Positions 1-7,390 of a stretch of 64,000 nt of DNA are shown piece after piece (the stretch's first letter is position 1; every line of letters starts with the position of its first letter). The notes under the pieces were generated by a model, which ran no database searches, was not told the DNA's origin, and was given only the letters and a program-made list of their open reading frames with translations. The position numbers and the translations under genes are program-made. Source of the DNA: Urinicoccus massiliensis (GTDB lineage Bacteria; Bacillota; Clostridia; Tissierellales; Peptoniphilaceae); contig NZ_LT635493.1 in NCBI RefSeq assembly GCF_900120405.1, forward strand, positions 409,037 through 473,036, read 5' to 3'.

Positions 1-266
1 TGGGCCAAGACTTCCAGCTCATGGGTCGATTGGCCTAAAAGGGCCCCGGCTGCCAGGGAGATGTCGATGCCCTTGCGACCCTGGGTCCCTGGCACATAGA
101 CGCTATGGGCATTTTTTATCATATTGGCTGACAGGTCGGCCCGAATCTGGTCTGGTTCATGGCCCAAGACCTCCTTGGCCTTGGTTGCGGCATAGGCCAG
201 GGCAATGGGTTCGGTACAGCCAAAGGCGGTTTTCAATTCTCTTTTTAGATAGTCCTTGTAGTTCAT
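1..266 (-). CDS. CyuA/UPF0597-like L-cysteine desulfidase family protein, C-terminus cut by window edge
   Basis: The first 88 codons of a minus-strand gene are visible; the rest lies left of the window. The start is ATG at 264-266, preceded by a GGAG-type ribosome site. The motif GCTEPIALAYA near residue 17 is the N-terminal signature of the UPF0597/CyuA family, often annotated as a serine dehydratase alpha-like protein. Characterised members are Fe-S dependent cysteine desulfidases that turn L-cysteine into pyruvate, ammonia and sulfide. Catalytic cysteines further along cannot be checked here. The family call is firm; cysteine as substrate is inferred from the family. Confidence 0.75.
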   Translation of the reverse strand, partial: MNYKDYLKRELKTAFGCTEPIALAYAATKAKEVLGHEPDQIRADLSANMIKNAHSVYVPGTQGRKGIDISLAAGALLGQSTHELEVLA

Positions 267-332
267 AAGTCCACTCCTTTTCACTTTTATTATACTAAAT
301 AATCGCCGGGAGTTACAATTGAACTTTTACAA

Positions 333-363
333 AAAGACCCCTGTAGCTGCTACAGGGGTCTTG
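333..363 (-). terminator. Intrinsic terminator below the lipoprotein gene
   Basis: A near-perfect hairpin AAGACCCCTGTAGC/GCTACAGGGGTCTT is followed on the minus strand by TTTTTG. It lies about 75 nt past the stop of the lipoprotein gene ending at 438 and upstream of the CyuA-like gene, so it separates the two transcripts. Confidence 0.7.
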
Positions 364-437
364 GCTTTTCTTGTTTTTTAGAAATCTAAAGCGAGTGAAA
401 ATTTAGATGTGCTCTTATTTAATTTTCCCTACTCTTT

Positions 438-1073
438 TTAGTCTTCCAGGACCTGGATCTTGTAGATTTGTCCCAGGAAGATGGGGGTGGATTTTTCTGG
501 TTCTTCCTGGCTGATTTGGCCGTCAAACCAAACTTCCACTTCCTTGCCCTCTAGGCCTTGTGTCGTGACCTGGCCGTCTTTGGCGTGGTCTAGGTTGTCA
601 ATATCTAGGGCAATGGGTTTGGTCAAGGCTCTTTTCAGCAAGACAAACCCGTCGTCTATTTCTGTGGCTTGAACTAAAAGTCGGTCTTCTTCTGTCTCCA
701 GGACCCGGGCCTTGAAATGGGCCACACAGCTGGGAATTTGATTGCTATCCATGGCTATGTTTTGGAAGAGGATCCACTGGTCGTCAATTTTTACACTGAC
801 ATAGCCGCCCTCCCAAACCTGCCAGTCATAGCTCTTGCCAAAGTTGGACTGGTTGTCTTCCCGGGGTTCTTGGCTATTGGGGACGGTGGATGTAATTTGT
901 CCGTCGGCTGTTCCGCAGGTCACCAGGCTATTGACATAGCCGGTGGACAGGTAGAGCTCGTCCTTGATCCGGACCATGGGACCCAGGGCTGGTTGGCTAG
1001 CTTCTTTTTCTCCTTGGCAGGCCACTAGGCAAATTAAGGCCAGACCAAGGAGGATTTTTAAGATTTTTTTCAT
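438..1073 (-). CDS. Predicted lipoprotein of unknown function (211 aa)
   Basis: The protein starts with two lysines, a hydrophobic stretch and the lipobox LVAC, with the lipidated cysteine at residue 20. It should therefore be a secreted lipoprotein anchored on the outer face of the membrane. The remaining ~190 residues are acidic and mixed in character, with no transmembrane segment and no domain I recognise. The start has a strong GGAGG site. It lies 9 bp downstream of another lipoprotein gene (1083-1832), so the two are almost certainly co-transcribed. No function is assigned. Confidence 0.75.
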   Translation of the reverse strand: MKKILKILLGLALICLVACQGEKEASQPALGPMVRIKDELYLSTGYVNSLVTCGTADGQITSTVPNSQEPREDNQSNFGKSYDWQVWEGGYVSVKIDDQWILFQNIAMDSNQIPSCVAHFKARVLETEEDRLLVQATEIDDGFVLLKRALTKPIALDIDNLDHAKDGQVTTQGLEGKEVEVWFDGQISQEEPEKSTPIFLGQIYKIQVLED

Positions 1074-1082
1074 TGCCTCCTC

Positions 1083-1832
1083 CTAGTCTTCAAAAGAATC
1101 AATAATGGATTCCAGGGCCAGGCCAGTTTTTTCATGGTAGAGGACACTGGGACAGTAGGTCCAATTTTCCGTTCCCAGTCGGGCCTTGGCTTGGTCATAG
1201 TCTGCTTTTTTGGCAATTTCCACTGTTCCGGGAATGTGGTTGGGGCCGGTCTTGATATAAATGACGTCTTTTTCATAGCCTGGAATTTGGTCGATCTTGT
1301 GATTAAAGCCTTCCAGGCCCTTGGCCTTGGCATCTTGGGCCAGACTTTCCATGAGCTGGTCATAGCTTTCTTGACTATTAGGCACTTCCATCAAGCTGTC
1401 TGCCAGCTTTTTGTCTCCTCCGGCCATTTTTAAAACCGAAGGGGCGTACTCAGACCCATCTTGGGCTTGGATGATTTCCTGGAGCTTTCCGTCTTGGGAC
1501 CCATAGACCAACTTCATGGGCATGGAGTAGCCGGACTCGGCTTTAAAAATCCCTTGGGAGAAGCTATAGCCCTGGCTCCAGACCCAAAGAAGGACGGAGG
1601 TTTTTTGCCCTTCTTCCAGCTCTTTTACCATGGTGACACTATAGGCTATGTAGTCGTCTCTTTTATAGGGGTTGTTTTTTTCATCGGCTTCTTTCAAGTC
1701 AGCCAAGATTTTCTCTTGGCTAATCTCTGGTTTTTGTGGCTTTTCTCCAGCCTCCTTGGGACCAGCCTGGGACTTACAGGCCACCAAGGCCAGGAGGGAG
1801 AGGATGGCCAGAATTGGAAATAATTTTTTCAT
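1083..1832 (-). CDS. Predicted lipoprotein of unknown function (249 aa)
   Basis: The N-terminus is a signal peptide with lipobox LVAC (Cys19) after a lysine start, and AAAGGAGG lies 6-7 nt before the ATG. The mature part is rich in Lys, Glu and Gln, has no second membrane segment, and matches no family I can name. It is the first gene of a two-gene unit with the lipoprotein at 438-1073. The two share only signal-peptide style, so a duplication is not evident. The unit lies downstream of ftsH but is separated from it by a terminator. Confidence 0.72.
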   Translation of the reverse strand: MKKLFPILAILSLLALVACKSQAGPKEAGEKPQKPEISQEKILADLKEADEKNNPYKRDDYIAYSVTMVKELEEGQKTSVLLWVWSQGYSFSQGIFKAESGYSMPMKLVYGSQDGKLQEIIQAQDGSEYAPSVLKMAGGDKKLADSLMEVPNSQESYDQLMESLAQDAKAKGLEGFNHKIDQIPGYEKDVIYIKTGPNHIPGTVEIAKKADYDQAKARLGTENWTYCPSVLYHEKTGLALESIIDSFED

Positions 1833-1885
1833 CTTTTCCTCCTTTAATGTAAGAAACTATTTTCTTTTCTTATTTTACCACAAAA

Positions 1886-1916
1886 GAGAAAAAAGAACCG
1901 AAAAATCGGTTCTTTT
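1886..1916 (-). terminator. Terminator of ftsH
   Basis: The hairpin AAAAGAACCG/CGGTTCTTTT with a 6-nt loop overlaps the ftsH stop codon and is followed on the minus strand by a T-rich tract. Confidence 0.8.
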
Positions 1917-3780
1917 ATTTATACTTGGCCAGAATTTCCATAAATTCTTCCCCGGTGATGGTTTCCTTGTTTAAAAGGAAGCGGGAAATTTCATGAAGGG
2001 CCTCCATATTTTCTTTTAAGATGGTGATGGCCTGGTTGTGAGCCTTGGCAATGAGTTTTTCCACTTCCTGGTCAATCAAATGAGCCGTATCGGGAGAAAC
2101 TTGCAGGCTGGTGTCCCCGCCCAGGTATTGGTTGGTGACACTTTCCATGGCCACCATGCCAAACTTGTCGCTCATACCGAAACGGGTAATCATGGCCCGG
2201 GCAATCTTGGTGGCCTGCTCAATGTCATTGGAGGCTCCGGAAGTCCGGGTGTTAAAGATCAATTCTTCGGCAGACCGTCCCCCGGTAAAGGTGACAATCT
2301 TTTGGTAGGCTTCCTCCTGGCTCATGAGGAACTTTTCTTCCTCATCCACCTGCATGGTGTAGCCCAGGGCTCCAGAGGTCCTGGGGATAATGGTAATCTT
2401 GTGGACTGGAGCGGAATCGCTTTGCATGGCTGCCACCAGGGCATGGCCCACTTCATGGTAGGCAATCATTTCTTTTTCCTTGGGGCTAATGACCATGTTT
2501 TTCCGTTCATAACCTGCCAAAACTACTTCAACGGATTCTTCCAAATCTTCCTGGGTCATTTCATTCCGACCCTGGCGGACAGCCCTTAGGGCTCCTTCGT
2601 TGACCATGTTGGCCAGGTCTGCCCCGGAGGCTCCGGCTGTGGCCCGGGCAATGGCATTGTAGTCGATGTTGGCATCTTTTTTAATCTTCCTAGCATGGAC
2701 CTTTAAGATGGCTTCCCGTCCTGCCAGGTCTGGAAGTTCTACGGGGATCCGTCGGTCAAAGCGGCCCGGTCTTAAAAGGGCCGGGTCCAAAGATTCAGGC
2801 CGGTTGGTAGCGGCTAGGATTACCACTCCGGACTTGCCTTCAAAACCGTCCATTTCGGCCAAAAGTTGGTTGAGGGTTTGTTCTCTTTCATCATTGCCGG
2901 AAAATCCCATTCCGTCTCTTTTCTTTCCAATGGTGTCAATTTCGTCGATAAAGACGATACAGGGGGCTTTTTCGTTGGCTTGTTTAAAGAGGTCTCGGAC
3001 CTTGGAGGCCCCCAAACCTACAAACATTTCAACAAATTCAGACCCGGAGATGGAGAAGAAGGGAACTTCTGCCTCGCCGGCAACGGCTTGGGCCAGGAGG
3101 GTCTTGCCTGTTCCGGGAGGACCTACTAAGAGGGCTCCCTTGGGTAGCTTGGCTCCAATGGCTGCATATTTTTTAGGATTGTGGAGGAAGTCCACAATTT
3201 CCTTCAGAGCTTCCTTGGCCTCGTCTTGGCCTGCCACATTGTCAAAGGTCATGCCTTCCACGGACTGGTCATAGATCTTGGCATTGGACTTGCCAAAACT
3301 CATGGGGCCTACGCCGCCTTCTCCCATCCGCTTGTTGAGCATGTACATCAAGAGTTGGGCCACGGCGATGAAAAAGACCAGGGTCAAGACGAAGCTAAGA
3401 ATGGACCCCAAAATGGGGTTGATTTCCACAGGATAGATTCGTTCAAAACCTTTGATGTCTCCCTTGTAGAGCCGGTCCACCAGGTCAAAGTCCTCCATCC
3501 GGGCCGTTTCATACTTAGGTCCTTCCTTCTTACCTGGGACCTTGAGGTCATAGGTTATTTTCTTGTCTGCCACATGGACCTGGTTGATTTTCCCCTGGGC
3601 CAGTTGGTCCAAAAAAGTTCCATAGCCCACAACTTTTACTTCTTCGCTGGGGCCTTGGAGCTTGGGATAGACTAGGGCTTGAAAGGCAAAAACGCCAATA
3701 ATGGCTATAGCGTAAAATAAAAACATGGGCTTTTTCAGCCACTGACTGTTTTTATTGGGTTTTTTATCCTTTTTCTTCAT
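1915..3780 (-). CDS. ftsH: ATP-dependent zinc metalloprotease FtsH
   Basis: This is a membrane-bound AAA+ protease that degrades misfolded membrane proteins and short-lived regulators. Two membrane segments (about residues 19-37 and 124-147) flank a short extracytoplasmic domain. The Walker A GPPGTGKT is at 220-227, Walker B IVFIDEID at about 275-282, and the second region of homology with RPGRFDR at about 337-343. The zinc-binding HEVGH is at 442-446. At 621 residues it has the normal family length and no motif is missing. It is a single-gene transcript with its own terminator. The start follows an AAAGGA site at a slightly long spacing. Confidence 0.97.
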   Translation of the reverse strand: MKKKDKKPNKNSQWLKKPMFLFYAIAIIGVFAFQALVYPKLQGPSEEVKVVGYGTFLDQLAQGKINQVHVADKKITYDLKVPGKKEGPKYETARMEDFDLVDRLYKGDIKGFERIYPVEINPILGSILSFVLTLVFFIAVAQLLMYMLNKRMGEGGVGPMSFGKSNAKIYDQSVEGMTFDNVAGQDEAKEALKEIVDFLHNPKKYAAIGAKLPKGALLVGPPGTGKTLLAQAVAGEAEVPFFSISGSEFVEMFVGLGASKVRDLFKQANEKAPCIVFIDEIDTIGKKRDGMGFSGNDEREQTLNQLLAEMDGFEGKSGVVILAATNRPESLDPALLRPGRFDRRIPVELPDLAGREAILKVHARKIKKDANIDYNAIARATAGASGADLANMVNEGALRAVRQGRNEMTQEDLEESVEVVLAGYERKNMVISPKEKEMIAYHEVGHALVAAMQSDSAPVHKITIIPRTSGALGYTMQVDEEEKFLMSQEEAYQKIVTFTGGRSAEELIFNTRTSGASNDIEQATKIARAMITRFGMSDKFGMVAMESVTNQYLGGDTSLQVSPDTAHLIDQEVEKLIAKAHNQAITILKENMEALHEISRFLLNKETITGEEFMEILAKYK

Positions 3781-3818
3781 TTGACTTGCTTGTCCTTTCT
3801 ATTCTTTCCGTTTCATTT

Positions 3819-3848
3819 AATATACCCTTAATTTTTTTCTTTATTCAA
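3819..3848 (-). promoter_or_regulatory. Likely sigma-A promoter of ftsH
   Basis: On the minus strand TTGAAT (3843-3848) and TATATT (3819-3824) are 18 bp apart, about 40 bp before the ftsH start. The match to consensus is fair, not perfect. Confidence 0.45.
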
Positions 3849-3922
3849 GGTAAATTTTGTGTAATCCTGTCTTTTCTGGGTAATAACAGAGTAAGATTAT
3901 TATACACTAACGGAGGTTAATT

Positions 3923-4522
3923 ATGAATAGAAAACTACCCTTGAAGATTCTAGTCCTGGTGGGCCTTATGGTTTTGGCCCTGGCCTGTAACAAGGCCCCG
4001 GGCAATGAAAATAATCCGGCTTCCAACCAAGCCCCGGCCAGCCAAAGCCAGGAAGAAAAACCCGACGACAAGGCCCAAGAAAAGATCAAGGCTGAAGGCA
4101 GCCTCTTCTTCCCCAACAAGGCCTATGTCCAAAATGGAGATTCCAATGCCAAATACATCCAAGCCAAGGCATCCATTGACTACGATTCCAACAAAAAAGA
4201 CCTGGTTGATGCTGTTCTGGCACTTTTGCAAGAAGGTCCCGGCAAGGATGGCGACTTGAAAGACGCCACAAACTTTGTTCCCAAGGGGTCTATCCTGAAA
4301 ACCGACGTCAAGGACTCCATTGCAACCATTGACGTTTCTAAGTCTGCCTTGGCCGGCGGCGGCGACCTGGACGAAGAACTCTTTATTGGCCAAATCGTCA
4401 AGAGCCTAACCAGTTTTTCTGAAATTGACGGCGTCCGCTTCCTGGTAGATGGCCAAGAAGCCGAAAGTCTCCTAGGCCACTATGACATTTCCAATGGCCG
4501 GGTCTTCCAATCTGTCGATTGA
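3923..4522 (+). CDS. GerMN-domain lipoprotein (199 aa)
   Basis: A signal peptide with lipobox LALAC (Cys22) is followed by a disordered Asn/Gln/Lys-rich linker to about residue 55, then a GerMN domain over roughly residues 58-197. Domain hallmarks visible are LLQEGP, VPKGSILK, a buried ATIDVSK strand and the closing GHYDIS. GerMN domains occur in sporulation/germination protein GerM and in many lipoproteins of non-sporulating Firmicutes, where they are thought to act on or bind cell wall. The gene stands alone between a GGAGG ribosome site and a strong terminator, divergent from ftsH. A role in sporulation cannot be deduced from this one gene. Confidence 0.85.
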   Translation: MNRKLPLKILVLVGLMVLALACNKAPGNENNPASNQAPASQSQEEKPDDKAQEKIKAEGSLFFPNKAYVQNGDSNAKYIQAKASIDYDSNKKDLVDAVLALLQEGPGKDGDLKDATNFVPKGSILKTDVKDSIATIDVSKSALAGGGDLDEELFIGQIVKSLTSFSEIDGVRFLVDGQEAESLLGHYDISNGRVFQSVD

Positions 4523-4542
4523 GTTAAAATAAAAAAGTAAGG

Positions 4543-4573
4543 ATCCAACCGTCTAGGCGGTTGGATTTTTTCT
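4543..4573 (+). terminator. Terminator of the GerMN lipoprotein gene
   Basis: The hairpin ATCCAACCG/CGGTTGGAT with a 6-nt loop is followed by TTTTTTC, about 20 nt after the stop codon. Confidence 0.88.
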
Positions 4574-4581
4574 TTTTGCTA

Positions 4582-4636
4582 TTGACAAGAATACTTGTCA
4601 TAATTATAATAGTTATTGACAAAGATACTTGTCAAT
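4582..4636 (+). promoter_or_regulatory. Promoter with two palindromic operators for the XRE-CPBP operon
   Basis: TTGACA (4582-4587) and TATAAT (4605-4610) are exactly 17 bp apart. A palindrome GACAAG-AATA-CTTGTC (4584-4599) covers the -35 and spacer. A second palindrome, ATTGACAA-N6-TTGTCAAT (4615-4636), sits at the expected transcription start. The half-sites of both read GACAA/TTGTC. Such a pair is what a dimeric repressor would need, and the XRE regulator encoded 20 bp downstream is the obvious candidate, which implies autoregulation. The promoter is clear; the regulator assignment is inference. Confidence 0.8.
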
Positions 4637-4655
4637 TTAAAGAAAGGACCTAGCC

Positions 4656-4877
4656 ATGCCCCTCTATAATTCCCTTCAAGAAAAACGAAAAGAACACAAG
4701 TACAACCAGGCCGACCTGGGAGCCCTGGTGGGGGTCAGTCGACAAACCATCTCTCTCATTGAGCGGGGAGACTACCACCCCTCCATTGTGGTTTGCCTCC
4801 GGCTGGCCCAGGTTTTGCATTGCCGGGTTGAAGACTTATTTACCTACAAGGAGGATGAAAATCATGACTCAATCTAA
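4656..4877 (+). CDS. Small XRE/Cro-type transcriptional regulator (73 aa)
   Basis: The protein is a single helix-turn-helix of the YozG/YgzD type. LGALVGVSRQTISLIERG (about residues 23-40) is the recognition helix region, followed by a short helical end. This minimal form is common in Firmicutes ahead of membrane-protein genes. It opens a three-gene operon; its last 14 bp overlap the CPBP gene. Two palindromes lie in its promoter and are probably its own binding sites. No inducer-binding domain is present. Confidence 0.9.
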   Translation: MPLYNSLQEKRKEHKYNQADLGALVGVSRQTISLIERGDYHPSIVVCLRLAQVLHCRVEDLFTYKEDENHDSI

Positions 4878-5910
4878 AAAACAAGCCTTAATTTTTCTCT
4901 TAACTACCTATCTTTTGCCCTTTTTATTGGGAGGGCTCATCTATTATGGAAAGAGCAAGGGACTGGATATTTCCCTCCTTCCCGCCTTTCAAATGCTGAC
5001 CCCTGCCCTGGCCGTTTCCCTGATTATTTTAAATGGAAGAAAAGAAAGAAACCCCAAGGTCAAAAGGGCCTTTTTGACCTATGTCTTTTTTACAGGTCTT
5101 TTCCTCCTAGCCAGTATTGCTTCTCTTTTTATGAAGAACTTACCCCAAAATGTCCTAGTCATTGTCTTTTCCTTGGCCTTTCTTGTTGCCATAGTCTCCA
5201 TGCCAAAGGACCTAAGAAAGGCTTATGGCCTAGATTTATCCCATAAGAAGAGGATCCTTGGGGTCTTGGGGATTTTCCTTGTCCTCTACCTTCTTCGAGG
5301 GGGCTTGGGCAGCCTGGCCGAAAAAAACTTCCAAGAATTTTTAACTTATTTGACCTGGAATAAGCTGGTTTTTGTCCTGGCCCTAGTGGTCAACTTCCCC
5401 CTTAGCTTTATCTTTTTCTTTGGGGAAGAATTTGGTTGGCGCTTTTACCTCCAACCCCTCTTGCAAAAGAAATTTGGCATGGTCCAGGGGACCCTCCTTT
5501 TGGGACTGGCCTGGGGAATCTGGCACCTTCCCCTCAACCTCTTTTTCTACTCGGCTCCAGGTAGTGGCCTTATGAGCCTGGTCAACCAACTTTTTGTCTG
5601 TGTCAGCTATGGGATCTTCTTTTCCTTTGCCTACAACTACAGTAAGTCCCTTTGGACCCCGGTCCTACTCCACTATTTTAACAACAACCTCATCTTGCTC
5701 TTTAGCAAAAACATGGACCCCTCTATTATTGAAAACCAAGTCCTGACCTGGCCCTCTGTCCTGGTAACTGGTCTCTTGATGCTGGTCCTCTTTGGCAGCT
5801 TTATCCTTAGCCCCTACAATAGAAAGCCCCTCCACCGTCGTCCCGACCTGGAAGAAATCCAAGAAGAAATCGAGAAATTGGAGGTCCCCCATGAAAACAT
5901 GGAAAAATAA
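4864..5910 (+). CDS. CPBP-family intramembrane metalloprotease (348 aa)
   Basis: This is a polytopic membrane protein of the CPBP (CAAX protease and bacteriocin-processing) family. The glutamate motif EEFGWR lies at about residues 187-192, followed by the histidine motif HLPLNLFF at about 221-228 and a third conserved histidine/asparagine region HYFNNN near 270; these form the intramembrane metal site. Around eight hydrophobic segments are visible. I chose ATG 4864, preceded by an AAGGAGG site, because it overlaps the regulator in the usual coupled way; an earlier start in the same frame would read through the regulator. Relatives include bacteriocin self-immunity and abortive-infection proteins; the role here is not known. 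Confidence 0.88.
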   Translation: MTQSKKQALIFLLTTYLLPFLLGGLIYYGKSKGLDISLLPAFQMLTPALAVSLIILNGRKERNPKVKRAFLTYVFFTGLFLLASIASLFMKNLPQNVLVIVFSLAFLVAIVSMPKDLRKAYGLDLSHKKRILGVLGIFLVLYLLRGGLGSLAEKNFQEFLTYLTWNKLVFVLALVVNFPLSFIFFFGEEFGWRFYLQPLLQKKFGMVQGTLLLGLAWGIWHLPLNLFFYSAPGSGLMSLVNQLFVCVSYGIFFSFAYNYSKSLWTPVLLHYFNNNLILLFSKNMDPSIIENQVLTWPSVLVTGLLMLVLFGSFILSPYNRKPLHRRPDLEEIQEEIEKLEVPHENMEK

Positions 5911-6616
5911 CTTTACTGTCCGTTTAATCCTTTTAATGGTCCTGGGAGCCTTGACAGGAATCTTTGCATCTCGAATCCAAATAGATGAGCTCCTTCTTTC
6001 CCTCAACCGGAATTTAGAAGCCTTTTACTTCAACCATGCCTTTACCATCTACCTGGTCCTTCCCCTGGCCTTGACCCTCCTGGCCCTGGGAGCTTATTTT
6101 CGAGGGGAAAAACAAGTTACAGAAGACCTGGCCCTGGACCGGGACCTTTTAAGAGAAGGCTCCATCAAACGAGCCAACCTCTATATCCACCTAGCTAGTG
6201 TCTTTAACTTTTTCTTCTTTATGCTCTACATGGCAACTTCTCTTCACAAGACAGACGACGCTTTTGTAGAGAGAATCTTTTTTGCCCTGGTCTATTTCAT
6301 TCTTCTTGCTGTCTTTTTGGTCTATTTCCAAAAAAGACTGGTGGACTTTATCCATAGCTACCGGCCCGACCTCTATAGTGACACCCTATCCTTTTCCTAT
6401 GCCAAAAAAAGACTGGAATCCTCCGACGAACGGGAACAATTAGAAATCTACCGGGCTGGTTACAAGGCCTTCACCATCCTCATGCCCAGTATTGGGGTCT
6501 GTAGCCTCCTCCTCTTTTTTGTGTCCACCGTCCACTTTGTAGGCCTGGCCCCCTTCCTCCTTCTCCTTGTCCTCTTGTCCATTGGCCTGGTTAGCTTCCA
6601 CCACTATTCTGTGTGA
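5891..6616 (+). CDS. DUF3169-like membrane protein (241 aa)
   Basis: The protein has six hydrophobic segments: near residues 8-25, 45-62, 90-115, 128-148 and a closely spaced pair at 200-240. A charged cytoplasmic loop lies between the fourth and fifth. Length, topology and position behind a small XRE regulator fit the DUF3169 family, which has no established function. ATG 5891 follows a GGAGG site and overlaps the end of the CPBP gene by 20 bp. It closes the operon in front of a very strong terminator. The domain name is a topology and context call, not an alignment. Confidence 0.65.
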   Translation: MKTWKNNFTVRLILLMVLGALTGIFASRIQIDELLLSLNRNLEAFYFNHAFTIYLVLPLALTLLALGAYFRGEKQVTEDLALDRDLLREGSIKRANLYIHLASVFNFFFFMLYMATSLHKTDDAFVERIFFALVYFILLAVFLVYFQKRLVDFIHSYRPDLYSDTLSFSYAKKRLESSDEREQLEIYRAGYKAFTILMPSIGVCSLLLFFVSTVHFVGLAPFLLLLVLLSIGLVSFHHYSV

Positions 6617-6633
6617 CCAAAAATCATCATCCA

Positions 6634-6677
6634 AGCAAAAAGCGATTAAGAAAAACCTTAATCGCTTTTTGCTTTTA
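6634..6677. terminator. Bidirectional terminator between convergent genes
   Basis: An 18-bp perfect stem (6634-6651 with 6656-6673) with a 4-nt A-rich loop is followed by T-rich sequence on both strands. It serves the XRE-CPBP-DUF3169 operon on the plus strand and the small gene at 6683-6868 on the minus strand. Confidence 0.9.
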
Positions 6678-6682
6678 CATTT

Positions 6683-6868
6683 TCACTTGGAAGTAAGCTT
6701 ATTTCCTTTTTCCAAATTCAAAAATCCCTGGCATACAAGTCCTAAAGACAGGAGAATTAAAGCACTTTCTGTAGAGACCACCTTTAAAATCAATAGTACA
6801 AGAGAGGCAACCCCCATTGCCAGGGTCAAGGCTGTAAAAATTTTTACTTTTAATTGGTCTTCTTTCAA
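6683..6868 (-). CDS. Small two-helix membrane protein, TTG start (61 aa)
   Basis: The start is TTG at 6866-6868 behind an AGGGGGA ribosome site; the nearest upstream ATG is blocked by an in-frame stop. The product has a charged N-terminus and two hydrophobic segments (about residues 11-29 and 33-51) with a basic end, so it should be a hairpin in the membrane. Such 60-residue proteins often sit beside small XRE operons in Firmicutes but have no assigned role. It converges on the DUF3169-like gene and shares its terminator. Confidence 0.6.
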   Translation of the reverse strand: MKEDQLKVKIFTALTLAMGVASLVLLILKVVSTESALILLSLGLVCQGFLNLEKGNKLTSK

Positions 6869-6992
6869 TTTTCTTCCCCCTATTTCATGTTAACTTAACT
6901 TCTTTTATCCTACCATACCCATGTAAGTTTTCTTTTCCAGCCAGGTAAAGTTTTTTTAAATTTTACACAGACCATTTATTTTCTCTATAAGC

Positions 6993-7025
6993 AAAAAATC
7001 CCTCCATCCGTAGATGGGGGGATTT
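6993..7025 (-). terminator. Terminator of the purine operon
   Basis: The hairpin AAATCCCTCCATC/GATGGGGGGATTT with a tight loop is followed on the minus strand by TTTTTTG, directly after the last gene of the operon. Confidence 0.82.
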
Positions 7026-7028
7026 CAT

Positions 7029-7376
7029 TTATTCTCCTAAGAGATATTTTTTTACCTGGGGTCCCACCAAGACTTGGTCCTTACTTACCAGGATGGGTCT
7101 TTTGATCAACATGCCGTTGGAGGCTAGAAGCTTGTATTTTTCTTCCAGGTCCATGTCCTTGAGCTTGTCTTTCAAGTTCAATTCCCGGTAGACCATACCT
7201 GAGGAGTTAAAAAACTTTTGAATGTCCAGGCCCGACCTCTTGTGGAGGTCTTTGAGTTCCTCCACAGAGGGTGTTTCCTTGTCAATTTCCCGGTAGTGGT
7301 AGTCCAGGCCCTCTTGGTCCAAGAGTTTTTCAATATTTTTACAGGTTGAGCATTTTTTATATCCGATTAATTCCAT
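7029..7376 (-). CDS. ArsC/Spx-family thioredoxin-fold protein (115 aa)
   Basis: The thioredoxin-like fold carries the motif CSTCKN at residues 9-14, so both cysteines of a CxxC pair are present as in Spx and some YffB/ArsC relatives. The C-terminal RPILV and VGP strands typical of the family follow. Family members act as glutaredoxin-type oxidoreductases or, for Spx, as RNA polymerase-binding stress regulators. True arsenate reduction is unlikely from context. It is the last gene of the purine operon, 14 bp after purB, with a GGAGG site. Why it travels with purine genes is unclear. Confidence 0.82.
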   Translation of the reverse strand: MELIGYKKCSTCKNIEKLLDQEGLDYHYREIDKETPSVEELKDLHKRSGLDIQKFFNSSGMVYRELNLKDKLKDMDLEEKYKLLASNGMLIKRPILVSKDQVLVGPQVKKYLLGE

Positions 7377-7390
7377 TTGGATCCTCCTTT

